NCBI GenBank assembly: GCA_016214845.1
Contig: JACRMS010000008.1
Span: forward strand, 42,693 to 106,692
Direction of reading: 5' to 3'
DNA length: 64,000 bases
DNA from: Nitrospirota bacterium
GTDB lineage: Bacteria > Nitrospirota > Thermodesulfovibrionia > UBA6902
The translations under genes and the position numbers were made by a program. This document shows positions 9,201 through 18,066 of the stretch, piece after piece; within the stretch, counting starts at the first letter, position 1, and each line of letters opens with the position of its first letter. The notes under the pieces are model-generated. The model was given only the letters and a program-made list of their open reading frames with translations, was not told the origin of the DNA and made no database searches.

Positions 9201-9233
9201 CAGCAGGGGCGTTTCATAATAAAGCCCCTGCTG
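9201..9233. terminator. Hairpin between convergent PEP-CTERM and rfbD genes
   Basis: A 10-bp perfect stem (CAGCAGGGGC / GCCCCTGCTG) with a 13-nt loop lies between the two convergent stop codons. It is flanked by weak A/T stretches and is probably a bidirectional terminator. Confidence 0.65.
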
Positions 9234-9236
9234 TTA

Positions 9237-10061
9237 TCAACTTAAATAAGTCTTCAGCGCCTCTTTCCAGTGTCTCAATTCTTTTATGCCCTCAAGTTTG
9301 AGCATGGTATTTCCAAGCACGGAAAAGGAAGGCCTTTTAGCGGGTCTTTTAAATTTATCGGAAGTAGTTGGATTGATCTTCTTGTTGATGCCTTTTATAT
9401 TTGCTATCTCGACTGCGAATTCATGCCACGAACAATGTGATGAATTCGTTACATGGTATATGCCGTAACCCCGGCCGATAAGTTCCCTGAGTTTCATCGC
9501 AAGGTCATATGTGTAAGTAGGAGAGCCGAGTTGATCATTGACCACATCTATCTCGTCCCTTGCCGATAAAAGTTTTATTATCGTATCGACAAAATTCCTG
9601 CCGTTCCTGCCGAAAAGCCACGAGGTCCTTACAATATAAAATCTGTTTGTCAGCGATGTTACAAATTGTTCGCCTAAAAGTTTTGAGAGTCCGTACTTGT
9701 TAACCGGATTAGGCTTGTCCCATTCGTTATAAGGCTCCCCTTTTGTGCCGTCAAAGACATAATCCGAGCTGATGTAAATTACGGGGCATTTAATCTCTTC
9801 ACACGCTATAGTTATGTTCCTGGCCCCGATGCCATTTACAAGATACGCCTTCTCAGGATCGAGTTCGCTTCCATCCACATCAGTGAAAGCCGCTGCATGG
9901 AACAAATAATCGGGTTTTGCATCACGAATCGCCGTAACGGATTTATCGAGACTGGTGATGTCCAATTCGATGCGCGTAAATGGGAGCAGTTCGACGTCTG
10001 TAAAAACATTCTTAATATCATAGCCCAGCATCCCGCTTGCGCCGGTGAAAGCGACCTTCAC
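9237..10061 (-). CDS. rfbD: dTDP-4-dehydrorhamnose reductase
   Basis: A 274-residue extended-SDR enzyme for the last step of dTDP-L-rhamnose synthesis (NAD(P)H reduction of dTDP-4-keto-rhamnose). Visible are the nucleotide-binding GASGMLG (residues 7-13), the catalytic YGLSK (Tyr-x-x-x-Lys) after VNK, ISSDYVFDG, and the C-terminal substrate region NSSHCSWHEFA. It overlaps rfbB by 4 nt (ATGA) and is the last gene of a tight four-gene minus-strand operon. The rhamnose it makes is presumably for the EPS or LPS of the neighbouring locus. Confidence 0.92.
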   Translation of the reverse strand: MKVAFTGASGMLGYDIKNVFTDVELLPFTRIELDITSLDKSVTAIRDAKPDYLFHAAAFTDVDGSELDPEKAYLVNGIGARNITIACEEIKCPVIYISSDYVFDGTKGEPYNEWDKPNPVNKYGLSKLLGEQFVTSLTNRFYIVRTSWLFGRNGRNFVDTIIKLLSARDEIDVVNDQLGSPTYTYDLAMKLRELIGRGYGIYHVTNSSHCSWHEFAVEIANIKGINKKINPTTSDKFKRPAKRPSFSVLGNTMLKLEGIKELRHWKEALKTYLS

Positions 10062-11083
10062 TTTTTCATCCTCTCACCGTATTGAGCGTCATAGTACTGC
10101 ATGTATTCTTTTGAATTGATCCTCTGCCACCATTGCTTATTTGAAATATACCACTCAATTGTTTTTGATATCCCATCCTCAAAATTCATCTGAGGCTTCC
10201 AGCCTAACTGCCGCTCGATCTTTGAAGGATCAATCGCGTATCTCCTGTCATGTCCCTGTCTGTCTTTGACAAATGTTATCAGGCTTAAAAGTTCATCTTC
10301 ATTTTGGTCCAGCCGCACAGCAAGTTTCTTGAGCAACAATTTAATAATTTCTATATTCGGCATTTCATTCCGTGAGCCTATGTTAAAAACTTCGCCATAT
10401 CTGGCGCTGTAAAGCACTGCATCTACTGCCCTGCAATGGTCTGAAACATAAATCCAGTCCCTGACATTCATGCCGTCCCCGTAAACAGGTATAGGCTTTC
10501 TGTTAAGCGCGTTAATAATCACAAGCGGAATAAGTTTCTCAGGAAATTGATATGGCCCGTAATTATTTGAACACCTTGTTATCATCGCCCTGATTTTAAA
10601 GGTTTCAACATACGCCCTCACAAGCATGTCGGAAGAAGCCTTGCTTGCGGCATAAGGGCTGTTGGGCTGAAGGGGCGAGTCTTCATTGAAAAATCCTTTT
10701 TCCGTAGAACCGTAAACCTCGTCAGTCGAGACGTGCAGGAAGATGCAGTCCCTCTGCCTCGCTATCTCAAGAAGATTATGGGTCCCCATGATATTTGTCT
10801 GCAGGAAGGGAGAGGCATCAAGTATGCTTCTGTCGACATGGCTCTCTGCGGCAAAATTTACGACAGCATCAAATGTCAGGCTTTCAATAATCTTTCTGTC
10901 ACAGATGTCCCCTTTGACAAAAAAATAGTTGGGAGAGGATTCCACGTCAGTCAGGTTTTCAAGATTGCCGGCATAGGTCAGGTTGTCAATATTGATTACC
11001 TGATAGTCTGGATGGGCAGACAAAACATGTCTGATATAATTTGATCCTATAAATCCCGCGCCGCCTGTGACGAGCAGTTTCAT
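10058..11083 (-). CDS. rfbB: dTDP-glucose 4,6-dehydratase
   Basis: A 341-residue SDR enzyme converting dTDP-glucose to dTDP-4-keto-6-deoxyglucose. It has GGAGFIGSN near the N-terminus for NAD binding, the catalytic triad context STDEVYGS and YAASKASSD (YxxxK), and NNYGPYQFPEKLIPL typical of RmlB. Length is normal for the family. It overlaps the epimerase gene upstream and rfbD downstream by 4 nt each, so all are translationally coupled. Confidence 0.95.
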   Translation of the reverse strand: MKLLVTGGAGFIGSNYIRHVLSAHPDYQVINIDNLTYAGNLENLTDVESSPNYFFVKGDICDRKIIESLTFDAVVNFAAESHVDRSILDASPFLQTNIMGTHNLLEIARQRDCIFLHVSTDEVYGSTEKGFFNEDSPLQPNSPYAASKASSDMLVRAYVETFKIRAMITRCSNNYGPYQFPEKLIPLVIINALNRKPIPVYGDGMNVRDWIYVSDHCRAVDAVLYSARYGEVFNIGSRNEMPNIEIIKLLLKKLAVRLDQNEDELLSLITFVKDRQGHDRRYAIDPSKIERQLGWKPQMNFEDGISKTIEWYISNKQWWQRINSKEYMQYYDAQYGERMKK

Positions 11084-11532
11084 TCGTTCATCCTGAACGG
11101 GGATAAAGGATCTTCTTCATATCTTACTTCATCCACCGGTTCTTTCTTCCCCCATCCTTTATAAAGTCTGTCAGGAAGATTTATTACAATGCCTTCACCG
11201 TCTCCGGTGTTCCTATAAGCGTGTACTATTCCAGGCGGGACAATTACAACTGTGGGAACATCTGTATCTATCGTCTTGCTTTCCCGATAAGTGGCGGATG
11301 TTTTTCTGTTGTCCCACAAATATACCCTGAACCTGCCGATGAAGCAAAAGACATCTGTCTGTTCTTTATGCTCATGGGGCCCTCTGACAAGTCCGGGATT
11401 TGTCATCGATAAATATGACATCACCGGCTTGATCTCGGACTCATCTTCCCTGATTATCTCACCAAGCCAGCCGCGGTTATCTTTAAAAAGTGACAGTTCC
11501 TTAATTAGAAGACCTTCCACCTTATACCTCAA
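11080..11532 (-). CDS. rfbC: dTDP-4-dehydrorhamnose 3,5-epimerase family cupin (short RmlC-like)
   Basis: A 150-residue cupin placed between rfbA and rfbB, where RmlC (the 3,5-epimerase) is expected. Conserved RmlC features are an early DNRGWLGE, the catalytic-His region VRGPHEHKEQTDVF, and the late IVPPGIVHAYRN. It is about 30 residues shorter than classical RmlC and reads GPHEH where RmlC usually has GLHYQ, so it belongs to the short subfamily. By context it completes the dTDP-rhamnose pathway, but a related 3- or 5-epimerase specificity cannot be excluded. Confidence 0.75.
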   Translation of the reverse strand: MRYKVEGLLIKELSLFKDNRGWLGEIIREDESEIKPVMSYLSMTNPGLVRGPHEHKEQTDVFCFIGRFRVYLWDNRKTSATYRESKTIDTDVPTVVIVPPGIVHAYRNTGDGEGIVINLPDRLYKGWGKKEPVDEVRYEEDPLSPFRMNE

Positions 11533-12589
11533 CTACCGAATCATCGCCCAACATCAGTCTCAACGCTTTATAAGTTGCCCTGTTCTCAACGATTTTCACC
11601 CTGCGGCCGATAAGGCTTTCTTCCAGTCTTTCTATATTTCTCAGCTCGCTTTCATTCATTATTACTGAATGTTCGACCGAAGACTTAATAATACGCACAT
11701 TGTTCCCTATGCTTGTATGAGGGCCGATGAAAGAGCTTTCAATCACGGTATCTTCGCCTATCACAACAGGACCTCTTATCGTGCTGTCTTTAATTATTGA
11801 ACCCTTGCCGATTGCAACCCTGCCGAGGAGCCTGCTTGTGTTATCTACGGTGCCGTTAATTTTACCCTTCAGCCATTCATCCAGGACGGTCGCGTTTGCC
11901 GTAAGCATGTCGTCTTTCTTCCCGGTATCCAGCCACCACATATCAAGCACGAAACTCTCGACATTGCAACCCATATTAATCAACTCCTGAATGGCGTCCG
12001 TTATTTCAAGCTCTCCCCTTTTTGAAGGTTTAATTATTTCAATAGCATCGTGTATCCTCGGAGAGAAAATATATATGCCCACAAGTGCGAAATTTGACGG
12101 AGGTGTTTCCGGCTTTTCTATTAAGCGCAGGACCTTCCCTTCTTTTGAAATATCTGCAACACCAAACTGGCTGGGGTTGTCCACTTCTTTAAGCAGAATA
12201 AGCGCTTCAGGCTTATTCTTATTAAATTCATTAACGAACTTATCTATCCCGCTGCCTATAAGGTTGTCACCAAGATACATTACAAAAGATGACCCGGCAA
12301 GAAAAGCTCTCGCCGTTTTAATAGCGTGAGCGAGTCCGCCAGGCACATCCTGAGTTATATATTGTATGCTTACATCCCAGCGGCTTCCGTCACCTACCGT
12401 GTCTTTTATCTCTTGTCCTGTCTCAGGTGAAATAATAATCCCGATGTCTTTTATCCCTACCAGGGCTATGTTTTCTATGCAGTAAAAAAGGATTGGTTTA
12501 TTAGCTACAGGCACAAGCTGTTTAGCGCCTGAATAAGTCAGCGGTCTTAATCTTGTGCCCCTCCCTCCACTCAGAATAATTGCTTTCAT
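11522..12589 (-). CDS. rfbA: Glucose-1-phosphate thymidylyltransferase, long form
   Basis: A 355-residue nucleotidyltransferase making dTDP-glucose from glucose-1-phosphate and dTTP. The signature LSGGRGTRLRPLT plus AKQLVPVANKPI is at the N-terminus, with YLGDNLI and EKPETPPSNFALVGIYIF in the core. Beyond about residue 245 is a left-handed beta-helix (repeats such as IGKGSIIKDSTIRGPVVIGE), which marks the long type rather than the 290-residue RmlA. It is the first gene of the rhamnose operon, overlapping the epimerase gene by 11 nt. The 293-nt region upstream (12590-12882) is shared with the divergent sensor gene. Confidence 0.9.
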   Translation of the reverse strand: MKAIILSGGRGTRLRPLTYSGAKQLVPVANKPILFYCIENIALVGIKDIGIIISPETGQEIKDTVGDGSRWDVSIQYITQDVPGGLAHAIKTARAFLAGSSFVMYLGDNLIGSGIDKFVNEFNKNKPEALILLKEVDNPSQFGVADISKEGKVLRLIEKPETPPSNFALVGIYIFSPRIHDAIEIIKPSKRGELEITDAIQELINMGCNVESFVLDMWWLDTGKKDDMLTANATVLDEWLKGKINGTVDNTSRLLGRVAIGKGSIIKDSTIRGPVVIGEDTVIESSFIGPHTSIGNNVRIIKSSVEHSVIMNESELRNIERLEESLIGRRVKIVENRATYKALRLMLGDDSVVEV

Positions 12590-12801
12590 GGGTTTATATA
12601 TTAACTAAAATGTGCTATAACTTCAAATTAGATGCTAACAATTTTATCGAGTGCTAACATTCAATGACTGTACGAAATAACCGTTTTAAAATGTAAAGCT
12701 GTCCGACACAATTTATTTAAATACTATCGCAATGTAAGGAAATCCGACTTTTAATAAACAATTTTAGAATTCGTTTTTTGATTTTTCAAGAAGTTACAAA
12801 G

Positions 12802-12817
12802 TGGAAAGAAACTTGCA
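12802..12817 (+). promoter_or_regulatory. Possible sigma-54 promoter of the GAF/kinase/HD-GYP gene
   Basis: TGGAAA-GAAAC-TTGCA has the invariant GG and GC with 10-nt spacing and a perfect -12 box, but the -24 box has A's in place of CAC after TGG. The expected start is about 12829, 54 nt before the ATG. It is weaker than the elements at 4351 and 8239. Confidence 0.45.
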
Positions 12818-12882
12818 ACCAGTATACTTAGATTGGACTATTCATTCTTTAATAACTTATAACTATCAATAAAGATGAATAC

Positions 12883-15138
12883 ATGGCGGAAAAAAATAAT
12901 CACGAATCAAGGCTTGCGATCATAAATGAAATTATCGGCGTAGTGACCTCAACCGAAAATGTAGATTCCATCACAAATCTCATACTTGACCTTGCCCTCA
13001 GCTATACGAAAGCCCTTAATGGTTCTATTTTATTGTCAAACGGAAACGGCACGTTAGTCGTTAAGGCCTCTAAGGGCATAAACCATGAGGTCATCCCTAC
13101 TATAAAAATAAAATTGGGTGAAGATATCTGTGGCAGGGTTGCAAAAGAAAAACTTCCCGTATTGGTGAAAGACTTAAAAACCGATGAGAGGTTCAGAAAA
13201 AAAAGCGACGGCAAATATAAAACAGGGTCATTCATTTCATGCCCTATTATAATTCATGACAAGCCGTTTGGTGTTATTAATATAACCGATAAAACAGACG
13301 GCACCCCTTTTACGGAAGATGAATTTTATTTAATCAATATCCTTGCTTCTCAAACAGCCGTCTCGCTGCAATATGCCGGCCTGATGAATGAACTGCGGTT
13401 AAAGACCTCAGAGGTGGATGAAAGAAACAAGGTGCTTATTGATTCCGACAGGTTAAAGAGCGAATTTGTTGCGACAATGTCTCACGAATTCAGGACCCCG
13501 CTGAATTCGATCACAGGTGCTGTATATTACCTCAAAGAAAAAAGGGCACAGGAAGCAGAGCGAAACGAATTCATCAATATAATATCCGACGAGACAAACA
13601 GGCTGATAAACCTCCTTACCGGGCTTCTCAACTTTTCCGTACTCGAAAAAGAAAGGCCCTTCCTTAACCAAAAGGTTTTGAGTTTCAAAGTTATTATTGA
13701 AGAGGTGATTACATCAAAGATCGTTAAAGACATCCTGGCGCAAAATAACATCTCAATCAAAGCATCGTGTCCTGATTCCCTCCCCGATATCATCGGAGAT
13801 AAGATACGCCTGATCCAGTCACTTATACATCTTATTGACGGCATTACAAGGTATACGGCAGCGGGAGACACAATTGATCTGAAGGTAACAGGCAAAGACT
13901 CTACTGTAGATGTAGAATTATTTATTAAGGGGAGGAAAATCCCTGATACTGAGCTGCCGTTTCTTTTTGATGAACGTTCCATCTGGACAGAGGTTTATGA
14001 AATTAAAAATAAACTTAAGTTTTATCTTTCCCAAAAAACCATAGGGCTTCATAAGGGCGCCCTGTCAGTAATTAATGCACCTGCTGGAATTACCGTACAC
14101 ATCACTTTTCCAAGAAGCGTGCAGGAATACAGCTCCGCTGAGATTAACGAACTGGCGAAGCTGTTCCTGTCGTTTACTGCTGAAACAATGAACCTTAACA
14201 AATGTTCTCTTATGCTTTACGACGAAATGACCGGAGAGCTGATGATCAGGAGCACTATCGGCTTTGACGAGGACATTATAAGGGAAACCAGGACCAGGCC
14301 GGAAGATAATATCGCAGGGCGGGTTGCCGCTGAAAATAAACCTTTACTGATTGAAGACATTGAAACTCTTCCAAAGCCCGGGGGGGGAAGCGCGGCGCAA
14401 TATAATACAAAATCTCTCCTCTGTCTTCCTGTCACAATTGACGGCAAGGTAATCGGAGTTTTAAATCTCAATAATAAAGTAAGCGGCAAACCCTTTAACA
14501 AAAAAGACCTTTACTTCGCATCCACTTTAACAGACCGTTTTGCGCAAATTATTAAAAAATTAAAGAGCGGCAAAATCAGTGATGCGGGGTTTAAACGAAT
14601 AACCGGAAGTATGGAGAACCTCCATAACGCAGCGAAACAATACGGGAAGAAAACCGGGGAAACAGCGGACCTCATTTTAAAATTAATGCAGAACATGAAA
14701 TGCAGCGAGGATGAAATAAGATTGGCGATCTATGTTTCATCGCTATATGATCTGGGACTGACGCAATTGGATGAAACTATCCTCAGGAAACCTGGAGGGC
14801 TTTCTCATTTTGAACAGCGGCTCATAAAGACCCATCCATTCCCTGTAGTCGGATTGCTTGAGCCTATTGAGACAGACAAAACAGTCAAAGAGGGCATCCT
14901 TCATCACCACGAAAGATATGACGGCTCCGGCTATCCTGACGGATTGAAGGGCGACGTCATCCCTTTCATGGCAAGGGTGCTTGCCGTGGTGGACTCATAC
15001 ACTGCGATGACATCAGACAGGCCTTACAGAAAAGCCTTCAATAAAAAAGACGCCCTGGAGCAAATCAAGTCAGGGGCCGGCACACAGTTTGACCCTCAGG
15101 TCGTATATTCATTCACCCGGATAGTACACACAACATAA
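12883..15138 (+). CDS. GAF - histidine kinase - GAF - HD-GYP signalling protein
   Basis: A 751-residue cytosolic multidomain protein. Residues about 15-165 are a GAF domain, then a HisKA domain with H201 in TMSHEFRTPLNS. The next stretch (about 290-400) sits where the ATPase domain should be but shows no recognisable N, G1 or G2 boxes, so it is probably inactive. A second GAF domain (about 420-560) follows, and then an HD-GYP-like domain with HHHERYDGSGYPDG and ARVLAVVDSYTAMTSDRPYR. In the HD-GYP part the usual HD pair reads YDLG, so the metal-binding His is lost and phosphodiesterase activity is doubtful. It may act as a sensor/scaffold. Start ATG 12883. Confidence 0.8.
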   Translation: MAEKNNHESRLAIINEIIGVVTSTENVDSITNLILDLALSYTKALNGSILLSNGNGTLVVKASKGINHEVIPTIKIKLGEDICGRVAKEKLPVLVKDLKTDERFRKKSDGKYKTGSFISCPIIIHDKPFGVINITDKTDGTPFTEDEFYLINILASQTAVSLQYAGLMNELRLKTSEVDERNKVLIDSDRLKSEFVATMSHEFRTPLNSITGAVYYLKEKRAQEAERNEFINIISDETNRLINLLTGLLNFSVLEKERPFLNQKVLSFKVIIEEVITSKIVKDILAQNNISIKASCPDSLPDIIGDKIRLIQSLIHLIDGITRYTAAGDTIDLKVTGKDSTVDVELFIKGRKIPDTELPFLFDERSIWTEVYEIKNKLKFYLSQKTIGLHKGALSVINAPAGITVHITFPRSVQEYSSAEINELAKLFLSFTAETMNLNKCSLMLYDEMTGELMIRSTIGFDEDIIRETRTRPEDNIAGRVAAENKPLLIEDIETLPKPGGGSAAQYNTKSLLCLPVTIDGKVIGVLNLNNKVSGKPFNKKDLYFASTLTDRFAQIIKKLKSGKISDAGFKRITGSMENLHNAAKQYGKKTGETADLILKLMQNMKCSEDEIRLAIYVSSLYDLGLTQLDETILRKPGGLSHFEQRLIKTHPFPVVGLLEPIETDKTVKEGILHHHERYDGSGYPDGLKGDVIPFMARVLAVVDSYTAMTSDRPYRKAFNKKDALEQIKSGAGTQFDPQVVYSFTRIVHTT

Positions 15139-15255
15139 ATTACCCTCAGTAATGGTCCATTTTCATACCTGTAATCCCAAAAGCAGTCAATATTTTGTAT
15201 ACTATGATAAATTTAAAACGCTCTTATATTCAGGCAGGTAATTTTTATTTTCAAA

Positions 15256-16143
15256 ATGAATCTTGATCTCTATTTAAAAGAAAAGAAACGGCTCGTAGAT
15301 AATTTTCTCAAAAAATATATTGCTTCCAAAAAAAAGCAGAAGGATTGTCCGGAACAACTCAGCGAGGCAATGGACTACTCTTTGCTGGCGGGCGGAAAAA
15401 GGATAAGGCCCGTCTTGGCAATATCAAGTTATGCGGCAGTTGGAGGGAGATCAAATAATATTCTGCCGGTAGCATCTTCCATCGAATTAATCCATACATA
15501 TTCATTAATACATGACGACCTGCCTGCCATGGACAATGATGATTTCAGAAGAAATAAACCTACGGCGCACAAAACCTTCGGCGAAGCTACCGCCATACTT
15601 GCAGGCGATGCGCTGCTTACAGACGCCTTTAACATTATTTCCAATACTGACGCGGACCCGGAGAAACTTATAAGAGTAATCCGGGAACTCTCATACGCCA
15701 GCGGCCCGGAAGGCATGGTGGGAGGGCAGACCGTAGACATCCTTCTTGAAGGCAAAAAGGTGAAAAAGGACGACATCGTATATATTCATACACATAAGAC
15801 AGGGGCGCTCATCAGGGGTTCTGTCCGCATCGGCGCTATAATGGCCGGGTCCTCTCCGGAAAAACTCGCGGCCCTGACGGAATACGGGGAAAAGACAGGG
15901 CTTGCATTTCAGGTTGTGGATGATATCCTTGATATTACAGGCACGAAAGAAGAGCTGGGCAAGACAGCCGGTGCTGATAAGGCAAAAGGCAAGAATACAT
16001 ATCCATCAGCCTTCGGAATAAAAAAATCACGGGCGATCGCAGAACGGCTTGTAAATGACTCCGTTAAGGCGTTAAAATGCTTTGACAGCAAGGCAGACCC
16101 ATTGAGGGAGATCGCAGGATATATTTTATCAAGAAGGAATTAA
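15256..16143 (+). CDS. ispA: Short-chain polyprenyl diphosphate synthase (farnesyl/geranylgeranyl)
   Basis: A 295-residue prenyl transferase condensing isopentenyl diphosphate with allylic diphosphates. Both Asp-rich motifs are present: DDLPAMDNDDFRR (DDxxxxD form, typical of bacterial FPP/GGPP synthases) and FQVVDDILD. GGKRIRPVL precedes the first. It ends 3 nt before dxs and is clearly in one operon with it, which fits supply of isoprenoids through the MEP pathway. Chain length of the product (C15 or C20) cannot be read with certainty. Confidence 0.9.
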   Translation: MNLDLYLKEKKRLVDNFLKKYIASKKKQKDCPEQLSEAMDYSLLAGGKRIRPVLAISSYAAVGGRSNNILPVASSIELIHTYSLIHDDLPAMDNDDFRRNKPTAHKTFGEATAILAGDALLTDAFNIISNTDADPEKLIRVIRELSYASGPEGMVGGQTVDILLEGKKVKKDDIVYIHTHKTGALIRGSVRIGAIMAGSSPEKLAALTEYGEKTGLAFQVVDDILDITGTKEELGKTAGADKAKGKNTYPSAFGIKKSRAIAERLVNDSVKALKCFDSKADPLREIAGYILSRRN

Positions 16144-16146
16144 TGC

Positions 16147-18036
16147 ATGTTAATAGAAAAAATAAAATCTCCGGAAGACGTCAAAAAACTCTCAGCAGCC
16201 GAATTAACTGAGCTTGCGGACGAGCTGCGAGAAATAATCATCGGGACGGTGGCGACCAACGGCGGACATCTCGCGTCAAACCTCGGCGCAATTGATCTCA
16301 CCATAGCCCTTCATTATGTTTTTAATTCTCCGTCAGACAAGATAATCTGGGATGTCGGGCACCAGTCTTACGCGCACAAACTGCTGACCGGCAGATATAA
16401 CTCTTTCTCAAGCATCAGGCAATACGGCGGCATTTCCGGATTTCCCAGGAGAACGGAAAGCCCGCATGACGCCTTTGGCACGGGCCACAGCTCAACTTCA
16501 ATATCCGCAGCGCTCGGCATAGCCGTGGCAAGAGACCAGAAAAAGGAAAAGTTCAAGGTTGCGGCAGTTATCGGCGACGGCGCAATGACCGCGGGCCTCG
16601 CTTTTGAAGGGCTGAACCACGCGGGACATTTAAAGAAAGACCTTATCGTCATTCTGAATGACAACGAGATGTCCATCTCTCCCAATGTAGGCGCACTTTC
16701 CGCTTATCTCCGCAGGATAATGATGGGGGACTTATATACGAAATTCAAGAAGGAAACCAAACAGTTTTTAGAGCGCATCCCGACGTTCGGGGAGCCTGTA
16801 TTAAAAATAGCGCAAAAGGCGGAAGACACGGTCAAAGGGTTCTTTGTTCCCGGCCTTCTCTTTGAAGAATTGGGGTTTGAATACGTCGGCCCCGTTGACG
16901 GCCATAAGATAGATTCACTTATTGAGACCCTGGAAAGATTCAGAGATTTTCCGGGGCCTGTCCTGATACACGCGATCACGAAAAAAGGGAAAGGCTATGA
17001 GCCCGCGGAGAAGAATCCCGGAATTTTTCACGGAGTCGGCCCGTTTGATATAGAAACAGGCGAGCTGCGTTCTTCAGGCAAAAAATCATACAGCGATATC
17101 TTCGGTGATTGTCTCGTAAGGCTCGCAAAAGATGACAGCCGCATTGTAGCGATAACCGCCGCGATGACGGAAGGCACGGGACTTTCGGAATTTGTGAATA
17201 ATTTTCCGAAGAGATTTTATGACGTGGGCATTGCCGAGCCTCATGCCGCAACCTTTGCCGCTGGACTTGCAACCCAGGGGCTAAAGCCTGTCGTGGCAAT
17301 TTATTCGACCTTCCTGCAAAGGGCTTATGATGAAATTATCCATGATGTGTGCCTGCAAAACCTGCCTGTGGTTTTTGCGATTGACAGAAGCGGCATAGTT
17401 GGAGACGACGGCCCTACACACAACGGCTCGTTTGATATATCATTCCTGAGGCATATTCCCAATCTGATCGTCATGGCCCCGAAAGACGGTCATGAACTGC
17501 AATGCATGTTAAAGACCGCGTTGTCCCTCGACGGCCCCAGCGCAATAAGATATCCGAGGGGAGCGGCAATCGAAGATCAGGGGCATGATGATTTAAAGAC
17601 TATTCCAATAGGCAAAGCAGAAGTTTTGACAGATGGGGACGATATCCTGATCATAGCCATAGGCAGCACAGTAACTCCAGCCGAGGCCTCCGCGCAGCTT
17701 CTTGCAGAGGCCGGTGTCCACGCGTGTGTGGTCAATGCAAGATTCGTAAAGCCTCTGGATACTGATTTAATTTTCCGCCTTGCAAAAAATATCAAACATG
17801 TCCTTACAGTCGAGGAGAACGCGGTCGCCGGCGGCTTCGGAAGCGCTGTGCTGGAAGAGCTTTCCCTGTCCGACATTGAGGGACTGAAAATTAAACTGTT
17901 AGGCCTCCCCGATGCTTTTATCGAACACGGCTCGCAGGGTTTGTTAAGAAAAAAACTCGGACTCGATGCGGAAGGCATCGCAAGAGAAGCCCTTGCGCTG
18001 ATCGGCGACAAGAGAAAAATTTCAAAACAGGGTTAA
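16147..18036 (+). CDS. dxs: 1-deoxy-D-xylulose-5-phosphate synthase
   Basis: A 629-residue thiamine-diphosphate enzyme, first step of the MEP isoprenoid pathway (pyruvate plus glyceraldehyde-3-phosphate). Recognised by WDVGHQSYAHKLLTG, the ThDP-binding GDGAMTAGLAFEGLNHAG...LNDNEMSISPNVG, and DRSGIVGDDGPTHNGSFD in the pyrimidine-binding domain. The C-terminal transketolase domain contains VEENAVAGGFGSAV. Full length, ATG start, 3 nt after ispA; tlyA follows after 30 nt. Confidence 0.95.
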   Translation: MLIEKIKSPEDVKKLSAAELTELADELREIIIGTVATNGGHLASNLGAIDLTIALHYVFNSPSDKIIWDVGHQSYAHKLLTGRYNSFSSIRQYGGISGFPRRTESPHDAFGTGHSSTSISAALGIAVARDQKKEKFKVAAVIGDGAMTAGLAFEGLNHAGHLKKDLIVILNDNEMSISPNVGALSAYLRRIMMGDLYTKFKKETKQFLERIPTFGEPVLKIAQKAEDTVKGFFVPGLLFEELGFEYVGPVDGHKIDSLIETLERFRDFPGPVLIHAITKKGKGYEPAEKNPGIFHGVGPFDIETGELRSSGKKSYSDIFGDCLVRLAKDDSRIVAITAAMTEGTGLSEFVNNFPKRFYDVGIAEPHAATFAAGLATQGLKPVVAIYSTFLQRAYDEIIHDVCLQNLPVVFAIDRSGIVGDDGPTHNGSFDISFLRHIPNLIVMAPKDGHELQCMLKTALSLDGPSAIRYPRGAAIEDQGHDDLKTIPIGKAEVLTDGDDILIIAIGSTVTPAEASAQLLAEAGVHACVVNARFVKPLDTDLIFRLAKNIKHVLTVEENAVAGGFGSAVLEELSLSDIEGLKIKLLGLPDAFIEHGSQGLLRKKLGLDAEGIAREALALIGDKRKISKQG

Positions 18037-18066
18037 CTTCAAAATCCTGTCCATTCTATTTTTCCA

